Shown one piece after another: positions 25,344-33,884 of a stretch of DNA of 64,000 nt. Position 1 is the stretch's first letter. Each line of letters starts with the position of its first letter. This DNA is from Chryseobacterium glaciei (GTDB lineage Bacteria > Bacteroidota > Bacteroidia > Flavobacteriales > Weeksellaceae): contig NZ_CP015199.1 in NCBI RefSeq assembly GCF_001648155.1, positions 1,746,501 to 1,810,500 of the forward strand, in the 5' to 3' direction. Position numbers and translations under genes: made by a program. Under the pieces are notes generated by a model. The model was not told where the DNA came from. It was given only the letters and a program-made list of their open reading frames with translations, and made no database searches.

Positions 25344-25912
25344 AAGAAAAAAATCCCTTTAAAAGTCCACATATATTACGTAAATCAATAGAAACAAGCG
25401 ATTTACAAGATATTTTTAACCTATAAAAAAGTGGAATTATTTCATTTTTAGTTGAATTAACTCCTTTTTTTCTGTGTCAATTTTATACCATAATTCACCT
25501 TAAAGATATTTATTGTGTTATATTTTATCAACAAAAGGTGATTTTATTACATACAGATATTCTCCATCAGATATACTTCTGTGGCATTTTTATATTAATC
25601 GAAAATAGTGGGATTGAACTAATCTTTAAAGTAAATTAATCTTAAAAATTTCTCTTTAAACAGTGAAAAATAGAGCGTTTATTCTTGTAATTTTCTAAGA
25701 GTCAGGAATAAAAAATTCTACGTTAATTTAATATTATTTTAATAAAAATTTTTGTTCATTTTGTTAATACCTGACGAATGTCATCTATAAAATAAATATT
25801 TCAACAAATTCTACTGATTTTCACTATTGAAAACATCGAATCTGTTGAAATATACTACTTTGCTTCAAATTTGATCAATTTGAGACAATATAATTTTTCC
25901 CTTTAAATGGAA
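25344..25912. other. AT-rich intergenic stretch between mfd and the QVG operon
   Basis: About 570 bp with no credible ORF or RNA gene. It holds an 11-bp inverted repeat, ATATTTCAACA at 25796-25806 and TGTTGAAATAT at 25843-25853, on the 3' side of mfd. Otherwise nothing was recognised. Confidence 0.5.
25796..25853. repeat. Spaced 11-bp inverted repeat downstream of mfd
   Basis: Perfect arms ATATTTCAACA and TGTTGAAATAT separated by 36 nt, with partial inner complementarity (AATTC / GAAT). It could be an mRNA 3' structure of mfd or a binding site. Confidence 0.55.
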
Positions 25913-28900
25913 TTAATTTTCATTTTTTAAAATTGATCTTAGTAGATAATTCACCTCATCGACATTTATTATGCTATCTTTTCTCATCATTAGGTGATTT
26001 CCATCCTTACTTACTTTCTCCTTCAATTGGGCTTCCGCAGGATTTAAAGTTAGATAGTTAATAATATTTTTAAACTTACTTGTCTGGTAGAATTTGTCTT
26101 GAGGGTTAGCCGGGAAGTACCCTAAAAACACCCCATTTTTCATGACAATCTTTTCAAAACCAATATCTGAAGCGAGCCATTTTAGAGCCACACTCTTTAA
26201 TAAATTAATAGCTTCATTGGGTAAATTTCCAAAACGGTCGATTAATTCTGTTTCAAATTTTTGTAGATCTGCCTCATTTCCAATTTCCGCGAGCTTCTGA
26301 TAAAGTAACAATCGTTCTTCAGTATTAGAGATATAAAAGTCGGGAAGCATTAATTCCAGATCGGTATCAATGTTGACATCTTTTACAGATTTAAAGAGCT
26401 TATTTCGATCTTCTTCATTATCAAATAAATCTTCAAAATCTTTATCGTCTTTCAGTTCTTCCAGCGCTTCCTGCATTAATTTTTGATAGGTTTCAAAGCC
26501 CATTTCATTAATAAATCCACTTTGTTCGGCACCTAATAAATCTCCTGCTCCACGAATTTCCAAATCTTTCATCGCAATCTGGAAACCACTTCCAAGATCC
26601 GAAAACTGCTCAATCGCTTCCAAACGTTTTCTTGCATCTGCAGTCATCATATCATAAGGCGGAGTGATCAAATAACAAAATGCTTTTCTGTTGCTTCGTC
26701 CTACCCTTCCTCTCATCTGGTGAAGATCTGCCATCCCGAATCGCTGAGCATCATTAATAAAAATGGTATTCGCATTCGGAACGTCTACTCCACTTTCAAC
26801 AATTGTTGTGGAAACCAGAACGTCATATTTACCTTCCATGAAATCAAGAACATTCTTTTCGAGCTGCTTTCCTTCCATTTGACCATGACCGATGATTACT
26901 CTTGCATCAGGAACCAACCTTTGGATTAATCCGGCAATATCTTTAAGGTTTTCAATTCTATTATTAATAAAATAAACCTGTCCGTCTCTTTGCAATTCAT
27001 AAGAAACTGCATCACGAATTATTTCTTCATTAAAACCAACAAGCTGTGTATCTACAGGCTGTCTGTTTGGCGGTGGAGTTTTAATTACCGATAAATCTCG
27101 TGCAGCCATCAATGAAAACTGTAATGTTCTCGGAATTGGTGTTGCCGTTAAGGTCAATGTATCAACATTACTTTTTAAAGTCTTCAATTTATCTTTTACC
27201 GAAACTCCGAATTTATGCTCTTCATCAATAATTAATAAACCTAAATCTTTAAACTTAACACTTGCGCTTGCCAATTGATGCGTTCCTATTATAATATCGA
27301 CTTTCCCTTTCTTTAAAGCGTCCAATGTTTCAGATTTTTGTTTTGCCGTTCTGAAACGGTTGACATAATCTACATTTACCGGAAAATCTTTTAACCTTTC
27401 TTTAAAACTTCTGTAATGTTGAAAGGCCAAAATCGTTGTTGGAACTAAAATCGCAACCTGCTTCCCATCTGTCGCCGCTTTGAAAGCAGCACGAACAGCA
27501 ACTTCTGTTTTACCGAAACCTACATCTCCGCAGACTAACCTGTCCATTACAGTATCGGCTTCCATATCTTTTTTTACGTCAATGGTTGCTTTTTCCTGAT
27601 CGGGAGTATCTTCATAAATAAAACTTGCTTCCAGCTCATTTTGAAGGTAAGAATCTGGTGTAAAAGCGAAACCTTTTGCCGTTTTTCTTTCAGCATATAA
27701 TCTGATAAGGTCGAAAGCAATCTGTTTTACCTTAGCTTTTGTTTTTTGTTTTAATGATTTCCAGGCGGGCGATCCCAACTTGCTTAGAACAATTTCTTTT
27801 CCGTCCGGCCCATTGAATTTTGAAATCTTATGAAGTGAATGAATACTTACATATAATAAGTCTCCATTTTTATAAGTCAGTTTAAAACATTCCTGAATTT
27901 TACCGTCATTATTCACCTTTACCAATCCCATGAATTTTCCAATTCCGTGATCGATGTGAGCAATGTAATCTCCAATTTTCAGAGACATCAGATCTTTTAG
28001 GGTAAGCTGTTCAGATTTTGCGAAGTTGTTTTTCGCTTTATATCTTTGGTAACGGTCGAATATCTGGTGATCTGTGTAGACCAAAAGCTTGTGGTCGTTA
28101 TCTACAAATCCTTCATGAAGTTCAGATTTAAAGCTTTTAAAAGGTACTTCATGCTCCAGTTCTTCAAAAATAGATTCGAGTCTTTCTTTTTGCTTTTCTG
28201 TAGAGAAAGAAATCCAGGTTTCGAAACCTTCACCTTGTTTCTCTTCTAAATCTTCAATTAATAATTCAAAGTTTTTATGAAAAGTTGGTTGTGAAGTCTG
28301 CTCAATTTTAACCTCAGAAATATCTTTTAAACCTTCAATCGAAACACTGCTGAAATCAACTGTTTTAAATTTTTTATAATCAAACAAAAATTCCTGATCA
28401 GAAATAAATAATTCCTGTGGCGCTCTGTGAGCTATATCTTTACTTAATGTTTCAAATTTTTCCAGAGACTTTTCGTAGAATGATTTAATTCTCTGAAGTC
28501 CTACAACTCCATTTTTAGAAACAACAAAACTCTCTTTCGGCAATAATTGAAGCAAAGAAACTCTGGTTCCTGAAACTGAAAAGTTCATATTGGAAACCAA
28601 TTGTAATTCTTTAACTTTCTCGATGGAAAGCTGGGTTTCAATATCAAAAGTTTTTATGCTTTCAACCTCATTTCCAAAAAAAGTTACACGGTAAGGCTTT
28701 TCGTAAGAATAAGAAAAAACGTCTACAATTCCTCCTCTCACAGAAAATTCGCCCGGTTCGGAAACAAAATCCGTCTGTTGGAAATTGTAATGCGTAAGTA
28801 ATTCATCCACAAAATCAAAGTCAAGCTGGTCGCCCACTTTGATCTGATGAGAAATTGCTTTAAAATCTTCTTTCTTTAAAACCTTTTCCGATAAAGCCCC

Positions 28901-29284
28901 GGAATAAGCAACAATAACTTTCGGAGATCTGCCTGAATTTATTTTATTTAGAACCTCAGTTCTTAAAACCAAATTGGCATTCTGCGTTTTTTCAACCTGA
29001 TAAGGCTCAAGATGAGTTGCAGGGAAATACAAAACCTTCTCTTTTCCCAGCAGATCTTCCAGTTCTGTATTGATGTATAAAGCATCTTCCTTATCATCAA
29101 CTACATAAAGAATTGTATGTTTTTGCGTTAAGAAAAGTTCTGCTACAAAAATAGAACCCGAAGATCCTGCACTTCCTCTTACAGAAATGTGTTGATTATT
29201 TTCCAGTTGAGTAAAAATTTCTTTTCCAAATTCCTTTTTCAGTAAATCCGGAAGAAACTTTTCGTTGATTGTTTTTAACTGCAT
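25913..29284 (-). CDS. mfd: Transcription-repair coupling factor
   Basis: 1,123 residues, close to the 1,148 of E. coli Mfd. The order is UvrB-like N-terminal modules, an RNA-polymerase-interacting domain (IGDYIAHIDHGIGKFMGL about 435), then the RecG-like translocase with Walker A CGDVGFGKTEVA near 583-594, DEEH near 685 (LIIDEEHKFGV), the TATPIPRTL block and the motif GRVGRSNRKAFCYL. A TRCF C-terminal domain follows. It removes stalled RNA polymerase from damaged DNA and recruits UvrA. The gene is monocistronic with a promoter about 65 nt upstream. Confidence 0.98.
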   Translation of the reverse strand: MQLKTINEKFLPDLLKKEFGKEIFTQLENNQHISVRGSAGSSGSIFVAELFLTQKHTILYVVDDKEDALYINTELEDLLGKEKVLYFPATHLEPYQVEKTQNANLVLRTEVLNKINSGRSPKVIVAYSGALSEKVLKKEDFKAISHQIKVGDQLDFDFVDELLTHYNFQQTDFVSEPGEFSVRGGIVDVFSYSYEKPYRVTFFGNEVESIKTFDIETQLSIEKVKELQLVSNMNFSVSGTRVSLLQLLPKESFVVSKNGVVGLQRIKSFYEKSLEKFETLSKDIAHRAPQELFISDQEFLFDYKKFKTVDFSSVSIEGLKDISEVKIEQTSQPTFHKNFELLIEDLEEKQGEGFETWISFSTEKQKERLESIFEELEHEVPFKSFKSELHEGFVDNDHKLLVYTDHQIFDRYQRYKAKNNFAKSEQLTLKDLMSLKIGDYIAHIDHGIGKFMGLVKVNNDGKIQECFKLTYKNGDLLYVSIHSLHKISKFNGPDGKEIVLSKLGSPAWKSLKQKTKAKVKQIAFDLIRLYAERKTAKGFAFTPDSYLQNELEASFIYEDTPDQEKATIDVKKDMEADTVMDRLVCGDVGFGKTEVAVRAAFKAATDGKQVAILVPTTILAFQHYRSFKERLKDFPVNVDYVNRFRTAKQKSETLDALKKGKVDIIIGTHQLASASVKFKDLGLLIIDEEHKFGVSVKDKLKTLKSNVDTLTLTATPIPRTLQFSLMAARDLSVIKTPPPNRQPVDTQLVGFNEEIIRDAVSYELQRDGQVYFINNRIENLKDIAGLIQRLVPDARVIIGHGQMEGKQLEKNVLDFMEGKYDVLVSTTIVESGVDVPNANTIFINDAQRFGMADLHQMRGRVGRSNRKAFCYLITPPYDMMTADARKRLEAIEQFSDLGSGFQIAMKDLEIRGAGDLLGAEQSGFINEMGFETYQKLMQEALEELKDDKDFEDLFDNEEDRNKLFKSVKDVNIDTDLELMLPDFYISNTEERLLLYQKLAEIGNEADLQKFETELIDRFGNLPNEAINLLKSVALKWLASDIGFEKIVMKNGVFLGYFPANPQDKFYQTSKFKNIINYLTLNPAEAQLKEKVSKDGNHLMMRKDSIINVDEVNYLLRSILKNEN

Positions 29285-29349
29285 AAATAGTAATGGTGTA
29301 AAACGACAAAAGCGATTTCGGGAGTTTTCCGAAACCGTTTAAGACAACA

Positions 29350-29376
29350 CAAATATAAGGATATTTTTTTCGACAA
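29350..29376 (-). promoter_or_regulatory. Promoter of mfd
   Basis: On the minus strand TTG (29376-29374), a 16-nt spacer and TATATTTG (29357-29350), giving a leader of about 60 nt before the mfd ATG. Confidence 0.55.
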
Positions 29377-29540
29377 TAAAAAATTGCGGATTACTCAAAA
29401 TTTAAAATAAATAAGATAAAAATCATTAAATCTTAATTTTTTACTAAAAATTCTAATTAAAAGTTAAACTAATTCTATTATTTCCACTCGGCATAGAATT
29501 TGGCTAATCTACCTTACAAAACTCTTAAAGAAATAATATT

Positions 29541-29933
29541 ATGAAAAAAGCAATTAAAATTTTAGGTATCTTTATATTGGTACTTGTCACGGCAATGTCA
29601 TTCTCATCTTGTAGTGATGATGACGACCCAACAAACAATGATTTCTTCGCAGGAACATACAAGGGAAAGGTATCTTACAAAGATGGAAGTACAGATATTA
29701 ACACCGACAACGGTAGCGTATTTGTAACAAAAATTGCGAGTGGTACAAAGTATAACTTCGCATTTTCGAACAGTATTCCTGATCTTAATGGGATCGAATT
29801 CAATCAAGAAGGTGATCATACATTAGTAATGATAGGATCAAACGGAACTTCTTACATAAGAATTGATAATAACGACTTGAAAATCGTATACATCAAGGAT
29901 GGTAAAACCTGGACAGCCAACTGTACTCGTTAA
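29541..29933 (+). CDS. Small lipoprotein, unknown function
   Basis: 130 residues. The lipoprotein signal peptide ends SFSSC and is followed by SDDDDPTNND, an acidic stretch after the acylated Cys resembling the surface-export signal of Bacteroidota lipoproteins. The remaining ~95 residues look like a small beta barrel or lipocalin-like fold (FFAGTYKGKVSYKDG to KTWTANCTR). It is monocistronic with a strong terminator. No enzyme motif was seen. Confidence 0.82.
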   Translation: MKKAIKILGIFILVLVTAMSFSSCSDDDDPTNNDFFAGTYKGKVSYKDGSTDINTDNGSVFVTKIASGTKYNFAFSNSIPDLNGIEFNQEGDHTLVMIGSNGTSYIRIDNNDLKIVYIKDGKTWTANCTR

Positions 29934-29959
29934 ACCAACTTTTCATACATATGTTAGGA

Positions 29960-29996
29960 CCTGCTTTCGGAAACGGAAGCAGGTTTTGTTTTTTTA
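29960..29996 (+). terminator. Terminator after the small lipoprotein gene
   Basis: Arms CCTGCTTTCG (29960-29969) and CGGAAGCAGG (29974-29983), one wobble pair, loop GAAA, then a T-rich tail to 29996. Confidence 0.92.
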
Positions 29997-30078
29997 ATAA
30001 AATACTTTAATATTTTTTTAATCTGTAATAAACTTTAGTTAAGTTTCTAAAAGTGAGTTTCTCAGTCCGATTTTTGCA

Positions 30079-30086
30079 TAACTTTG
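30079..30086 (+). promoter_or_regulatory. -7 box of the KKDGTPDKRY protein gene
   Basis: TAACTTTG, 29 nt before the ATG at 30116. It lies inside a possible longer frame that begins at 30053, which argues against that earlier start. Confidence 0.55.
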
Positions 30087-30115
30087 ATTCAAGAAAAACA
30101 AATAATACAATTATT

Positions 30116-30406
30116 ATGAAAAAATTAATCACAGCAATGTCAATAGTATTAGGACTAGGATTTGCTACTGCTCAACAAACAGCTCCCGCAGCAGCTACCA
30201 AAGCTACTCATCAGGTAACAAAAACGGCTAAAACGGTAGATACAAAAGCTGCAAAAGTAGCAGATACTAAAATGGCAAAGCCTGCAGCTACCTCAACAAC
30301 AGCTGTTAAAATGAAAAAAGACGGAACTCCTGACAAGAGATATAAAGAAAGTCAACATCTGAAAAAAGATGGTACCCCAGACAAAAGGTATAAGACAAAC
30401 AAATAA
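30116..30406 (+). CDS. Small secreted Ala/Lys/Thr-rich protein with KKDGTPDKRY repeats
   Basis: 96 residues from the ATG at 30116. A signal peptide (MKKLITAMSIVLGLGFATA) is followed by a low-complexity Ala/Thr/Lys segment and two copies of KKDGTPDKRYK separated by ESQHL at the C-terminus. The mature protein is highly basic and probably unstructured. No known function; binding to nucleic acid, anionic surface polymers or metal-free envelope components are possibilities only. It has its own promoter and terminator. Confidence 0.82.
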   Translation: MKKLITAMSIVLGLGFATAQQTAPAAATKATHQVTKTAKTVDTKAAKVADTKMAKPAATSTTAVKMKKDGTPDKRYKESQHLKKDGTPDKRYKTNK

Positions 30407-30447
30407 ACTCAACTTATAGTTGTTATTTTCATAATCAAATTTCGAAG

Positions 30448-30478
30448 AACCGATGATACTCATTCATCGGTTTTTTTA
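30448..30478 (+). terminator. Terminator after the KKDGTPDKRY protein gene
   Basis: Arms AACCGATGA (30448-30456) and TCATCGGTT (30464-30472), loop of seven, then T run. Confidence 0.9.
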
Positions 30479-30521
30479 TTTCATATTTCATTAAAATAGC
30501 ATCAAATTATTTAGTTATTTA

Positions 30522-30529
30522 TAAATTTG
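30522..30529 (+). promoter_or_regulatory. -7 box of the GH3 gene, 4 nt before the ATG
   Basis: TAAATTTG ends 4 nt before the ATG at 30534, so transcription probably starts at or next to the start codon (leaderless mRNA). Confidence 0.55.
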
Positions 30530-30533
30530 AACC

Positions 30534-32033
30534 ATGTTAAACTTCCTAAAGAAAAATATAGCGCTGTCTTGGGCAAAAAAGCACGTCCGAAAGGCTGAAG
30601 AATTCAAGAAAAATGCAGAAAAAAACCAAGAAGATTTGCTTTTATCTTTAATAGAAACAGCAAAAAAAACGCTGTTTGGAAGAGAGCATGATTTTGAAAA
30701 CATCCATTCTATTCAAGAATTTCAGGAAAAAGTTTCCGTTGCAGACTATGAAGATCTTAAACCTTACATTGAAAGAGTAAAAAAAGGTCAGGCCAATATT
30801 TTATGGACAGAAACTCCTGAGTATTTTGCAAAAACTTCTGGAACAACTTCAGGCGCAAAATATATTCCAATTTCTAAGGAAGGAATGCCATTTCAAATTG
30901 CCGGAGCTCAAAGCGCGTTATTCCATTATATTGCTCAGAAAAACAGCGCTGATTTTGTAAAAGGAAAAATGATTTTTTTACAGGGAAATCCCGAATTGGA
31001 AGAAGTTTTCGGGATAAAAACAGGACGACTTTCAGGAATTGTGGCTCATCACATTCCAAATTATCTTCAAAAAAACCGTTTACCGAGTTTAGAAACCAAT
31101 ATGATTGAAGATTGGGAAACTAAAGTCGATAAAATTGTTGAGGAAACAGAAAAAGAAAACATGACTTTGATCTCTGGAATTCCACCTTGGTTGATCATGT
31201 ATTTTGAAAAATTAATTGAAAGAAACGGCAAAAAAATCAAACAACTTTTCCCAAACCTTCAACTTATCGTTACCGGCGGAGTTAATTATGAACCTTACCG
31301 CGATAAAATGGAAGAATTATTGGGTGGAAAAGTTGATATTATTCAAACATTTCCAGCTTCGGAGGGATTTTTTGCGTTTCAGGACGACTATAAAAAAGAA
31401 GGACTTTTACTTTTAACCAATCATGGAATTTTCTATGAATTTATTCCTTTAGAAGAATACGGAAAACCGAATGCGAAAAGATTAACCTTAAAAGAGGTTG
31501 AACTTAATAAAGATTATGCTTTAATTTTAACGACAAATTCAGGTTTGTGGGCGTATTCAATTGGTGATGTGGTAAGATTTATTGATAAAAATCCGCACAG
31601 AATTTTGGTAAGCGGAAGAACAAAGCATTTCACCTCAGCTTTCGGAGAACATGTGATTGCTTTTGAAGTTGAAGAAGCTATGAAAGCAACCGTAGAAAAA
31701 TATCCCGCTCAAATCACGGAGTTCCATCTTGCTCCAGAGGTGAATCCTGCGGAAGGACTTCCCTATCATGAATGGTTTATAGAATTTGAAAAAGAGCCGG
31801 AAAATTTAGATTTATTTAAAAATGAACTTGATGAACAGCTCAGAAAACGAAATACTTACTATGATGATTTGATCTCAGGAAATATTCTCCAAAAACTTCA
31901 TATCAGCAGATTAAAAAAGAATGCTTTTCATGAATATGCAAAATCTCAGGGGAAATTGGGCGGTCAAAATAAAACACCAAGACTGGCAAATGACAGAAAA
32001 ATAGCAGATTTATTAGAAATCTATAAATTTTAA
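30534..32033 (+). CDS. GH3 family acyl-adenylating enzyme
   Basis: 499 residues. The adenylate-forming P-loop AKTSGTTSGAKYIPIS lies at about 99-114, FPASEGFFAFQ supplies the aromatic adenine-binding block, and YSIGDVVRFIDKNPHRILVSGRT-like text near 340-365 (GDVVRF, SGRTKHF) matches GH3 proteins. Plant GH3 enzymes join amino acids to auxin or jasmonate; bacterial members are widespread in Bacteroidota but few substrates are known. Here the gene stands alone between secreted-protein genes, so context does not identify the acid or the amine. An acyl-amide or thioester-forming reaction through an acyl-adenylate is the safe prediction. Confidence 0.9.
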   Translation: MLNFLKKNIALSWAKKHVRKAEEFKKNAEKNQEDLLLSLIETAKKTLFGREHDFENIHSIQEFQEKVSVADYEDLKPYIERVKKGQANILWTETPEYFAKTSGTTSGAKYIPISKEGMPFQIAGAQSALFHYIAQKNSADFVKGKMIFLQGNPELEEVFGIKTGRLSGIVAHHIPNYLQKNRLPSLETNMIEDWETKVDKIVEETEKENMTLISGIPPWLIMYFEKLIERNGKKIKQLFPNLQLIVTGGVNYEPYRDKMEELLGGKVDIIQTFPASEGFFAFQDDYKKEGLLLLTNHGIFYEFIPLEEYGKPNAKRLTLKEVELNKDYALILTTNSGLWAYSIGDVVRFIDKNPHRILVSGRTKHFTSAFGEHVIAFEVEEAMKATVEKYPAQITEFHLAPEVNPAEGLPYHEWFIEFEKEPENLDLFKNELDEQLRKRNTYYDDLISGNILQKLHISRLKKNAFHEYAKSQGKLGGQNKTPRLANDRKIADLLEIYKF

Positions 32034-32076
32034 ACACATTTTTTTGATTCCGGAAACATATATTCGAAAAAAATTA

Positions 32077-32084
32077 TAAATTTG
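32077..32084 (+). promoter_or_regulatory. -7 box of the lipoprotein gene at 32103
   Basis: TAAATTTG, 18 nt before the ATG at 32103. Confidence 0.5.
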
Positions 32085-32102
32085 GAAAACTAAAAAATTA
32101 GA

Positions 32103-32465
32103 ATGAAAGCATCTGTACTTTTAAAATCATCTTTGTTAACGTCTTTATTTGTAATTTCTTCTTGTGCAACTACAAAATACTCAGAAGACATTTCTAAGAA
32201 TAATTATTCTAACCTTGAAGCAGGAAAAATGTATGTGGTTAAAATGAAAGACGGTTCTAAAAATCAAAAAATGTTGTTCCGTAACGTAGATGGCGACAAC
32301 CTTATTGGTACAGCTGGAAAAAAAGACAGCACAGAGGTTATCATTCCAAAATCTAACGTAGCTTCAGTAAGAGACAGTAGAAAGGCAAGAATTACTGCAG
32401 GAGCTGTTGTGATTGGTGCGGCAGGTGTTGCGGCATTGGTTTTAAGTTCTTCAAGAGCTGACTAA
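32103..32465 (+). CDS. Small lipoprotein with C-terminal hydrophobic helix
   Basis: 120 residues. A signal peptide ends VISSC, giving an acylated Cys near residue 21. A middle domain (KMYVVKMKDGSKNQKMLFRN) resembles a small beta fold, and the C-terminus ITAGAVVIGAAGVAALVLSSS is a glycine/alanine-rich transmembrane helix. Similar bitopic lipoproteins occur in many Bacteroidota but no function is established. It is read alone, 70 nt after the GH3 gene. Confidence 0.78.
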   Translation: MKASVLLKSSLLTSLFVISSCATTKYSEDISKNNYSNLEAGKMYVVKMKDGSKNQKMLFRNVDGDNLIGTAGKKDSTEVIIPKSNVASVRDSRKARITAGAVVIGAAGVAALVLSSSRAD

Positions 32466-32547
32466 AATAGATTTTATCTTTCAGCTTCTATTTGATTTAT
32501 CATTTAAAAAATCATAATATCACTAGCCTTAAATGAATATTTAGGGC

Positions 32548-32555
32548 TATTTTTG
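32548..32555 (+). promoter_or_regulatory. -7 box of the MFS gene, 3 nt before the ATG
   Basis: TATTTTTG ends 3 nt before the ATG at 32559, again implying a leaderless or nearly leaderless mRNA. Confidence 0.5.
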
Positions 32556-32558
32556 TGA

Positions 32559-33794
32559 ATGATTTCGTTTACCCCGCTAAAAACATTGCAAAATGTTGAA
32601 TTCAGGAATCTTCTTACAGGAAGATTTTTTATTGTTTTAGCCTTTAGAATGCTCGCTACTTTACTTGGATGGTGGGTGTATCAATTAACAAAAGATCCGT
32701 TTTCCATTGGTTTGATCGGTCTTTCGGAAGTAATTCCGGCCGTAAGCTGTGCTTTGTACGCTGGCCATGTTATTGATATGAATGAAAAAAAGAGGCTTTT
32801 ACTCATTTGTAATTACGCTTATTTTTTTCTGATCGGATTATTGCTTATTCCGGCTTTTCTGAATGTACAAATGCATTTTACAGGACATCAAATTACCTAT
32901 TTTATCTACGCTGTTATTTTCTTTACGGGGATTGCAAGAGCTTTTATTGGACCAATCGTTCCTTCGATGATTCCAAAAATTGTTAAAAAAGATAACCTTC
33001 CCAATGCTGTAACTTTAAATCAGGCAACTTTCTTAATATCATCTGTTTGCGGACATGCCATTGGAGGATTTCTTATTGGTTATTTTGGAGTAAAATGGAC
33101 ATTAGTTGTTATCATTTCATTAATAATTTTCGCTTCAATATTTTTCTGGCAATTAAAAAAACAATACTCTGAACACAAAAAAGAAGAAGTAAATGTGGTG
33201 GAAAGTATGCGTGAAGGAATCTCTTACATCTTTAAAACCAAGGAAATACTAGGTGCATTATGCCTTGATATGTTCGCCGTTCTTTTCGGTGGCGCTGTTG
33301 CAATGATCCCTGTATTTGCTACTGATATTCTTAAATCAGGTGCTGAAGGTTTCGGATTATTAAATGCTGCCTCAGATATTGGCTCTATGTGTATTATAAT
33401 AACTTTATCTATTATTCCGTTAAGAAAAAACCAAGGGAAAGTATTGCTTGGAGTGGTAACGGGATTTGGATTATGCATTATAGGTTTTGGATTATCTCAT
33501 ATGTATTGGCTTTCGTTCATGTTCTTAGTATTAAGCGGAATGCTTGACGGAATTTCGGTAGTGATAAGAGGAACAATTGTTCAGTTGAAAACCCCAGACC
33601 ACATCAGAGGACGTGTTTTAAGTGTAAATTCTATTTTCATCATGTCGAGCAACGAAATGGGACAGTTTGAAAGTGGAGTTATGGCAAAATTACTAGGAGT
33701 AGTGCGCTCTGTAGTGTTTGGAGGAACAATGACGGTGCTTATAGCATTACTTGTGGGAACTACCAATTCTAAGCTTAGAAAAATGCAATATTAA
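32559..33794 (+). CDS. Major facilitator superfamily exporter (EntS/MFS_3-like)
   Basis: 411 residues with about 12 hydrophobic segments. The N-terminal NVEFRNLLTGRFFIVLAFRM and the cytoplasmic loop AGHVIDMNEKKRLL after helix 2 are typical of the MFS_3 group that includes the enterobactin exporter EntS; the segment GRVLSVNSIF near 340 is also shared. The substrate cannot be assigned from sequence or neighbours. The gene is probably monocistronic. Confidence 0.88.
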   Translation: MISFTPLKTLQNVEFRNLLTGRFFIVLAFRMLATLLGWWVYQLTKDPFSIGLIGLSEVIPAVSCALYAGHVIDMNEKKRLLLICNYAYFFLIGLLLIPAFLNVQMHFTGHQITYFIYAVIFFTGIARAFIGPIVPSMIPKIVKKDNLPNAVTLNQATFLISSVCGHAIGGFLIGYFGVKWTLVVIISLIIFASIFFWQLKKQYSEHKKEEVNVVESMREGISYIFKTKEILGALCLDMFAVLFGGAVAMIPVFATDILKSGAEGFGLLNAASDIGSMCIIITLSIIPLRKNQGKVLLGVVTGFGLCIIGFGLSHMYWLSFMFLVLSGMLDGISVVIRGTIVQLKTPDHIRGRVLSVNSIFIMSSNEMGQFESGVMAKLLGVVRSVVFGGTMTVLIALLVGTTNSKLRKMQY

Positions 33795-33856
33795 ACCAAT
33801 ATACCGCATTTCATTAAATATATAATAAAAACTTTAATTAAACGTTAATAATTTTT

Positions 33857-33864
33857 TATATTTG
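33857..33864 (+). promoter_or_regulatory. -7 box of the first T9SS type B gene
   Basis: TATATTTG, 20 nt before the ATG at 33885. Confidence 0.55.
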
Positions 33865-33884
33865 CTTTATAAAATTTCCCCTTT

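Noticed and set aside
25344..25912. tRNA or small RNA gene in the gene-free stretch after mfd
   Set aside because: No cloverleaf, no GC-rich stem and no promoter-terminator pair were found; only a spaced inverted repeat is present.
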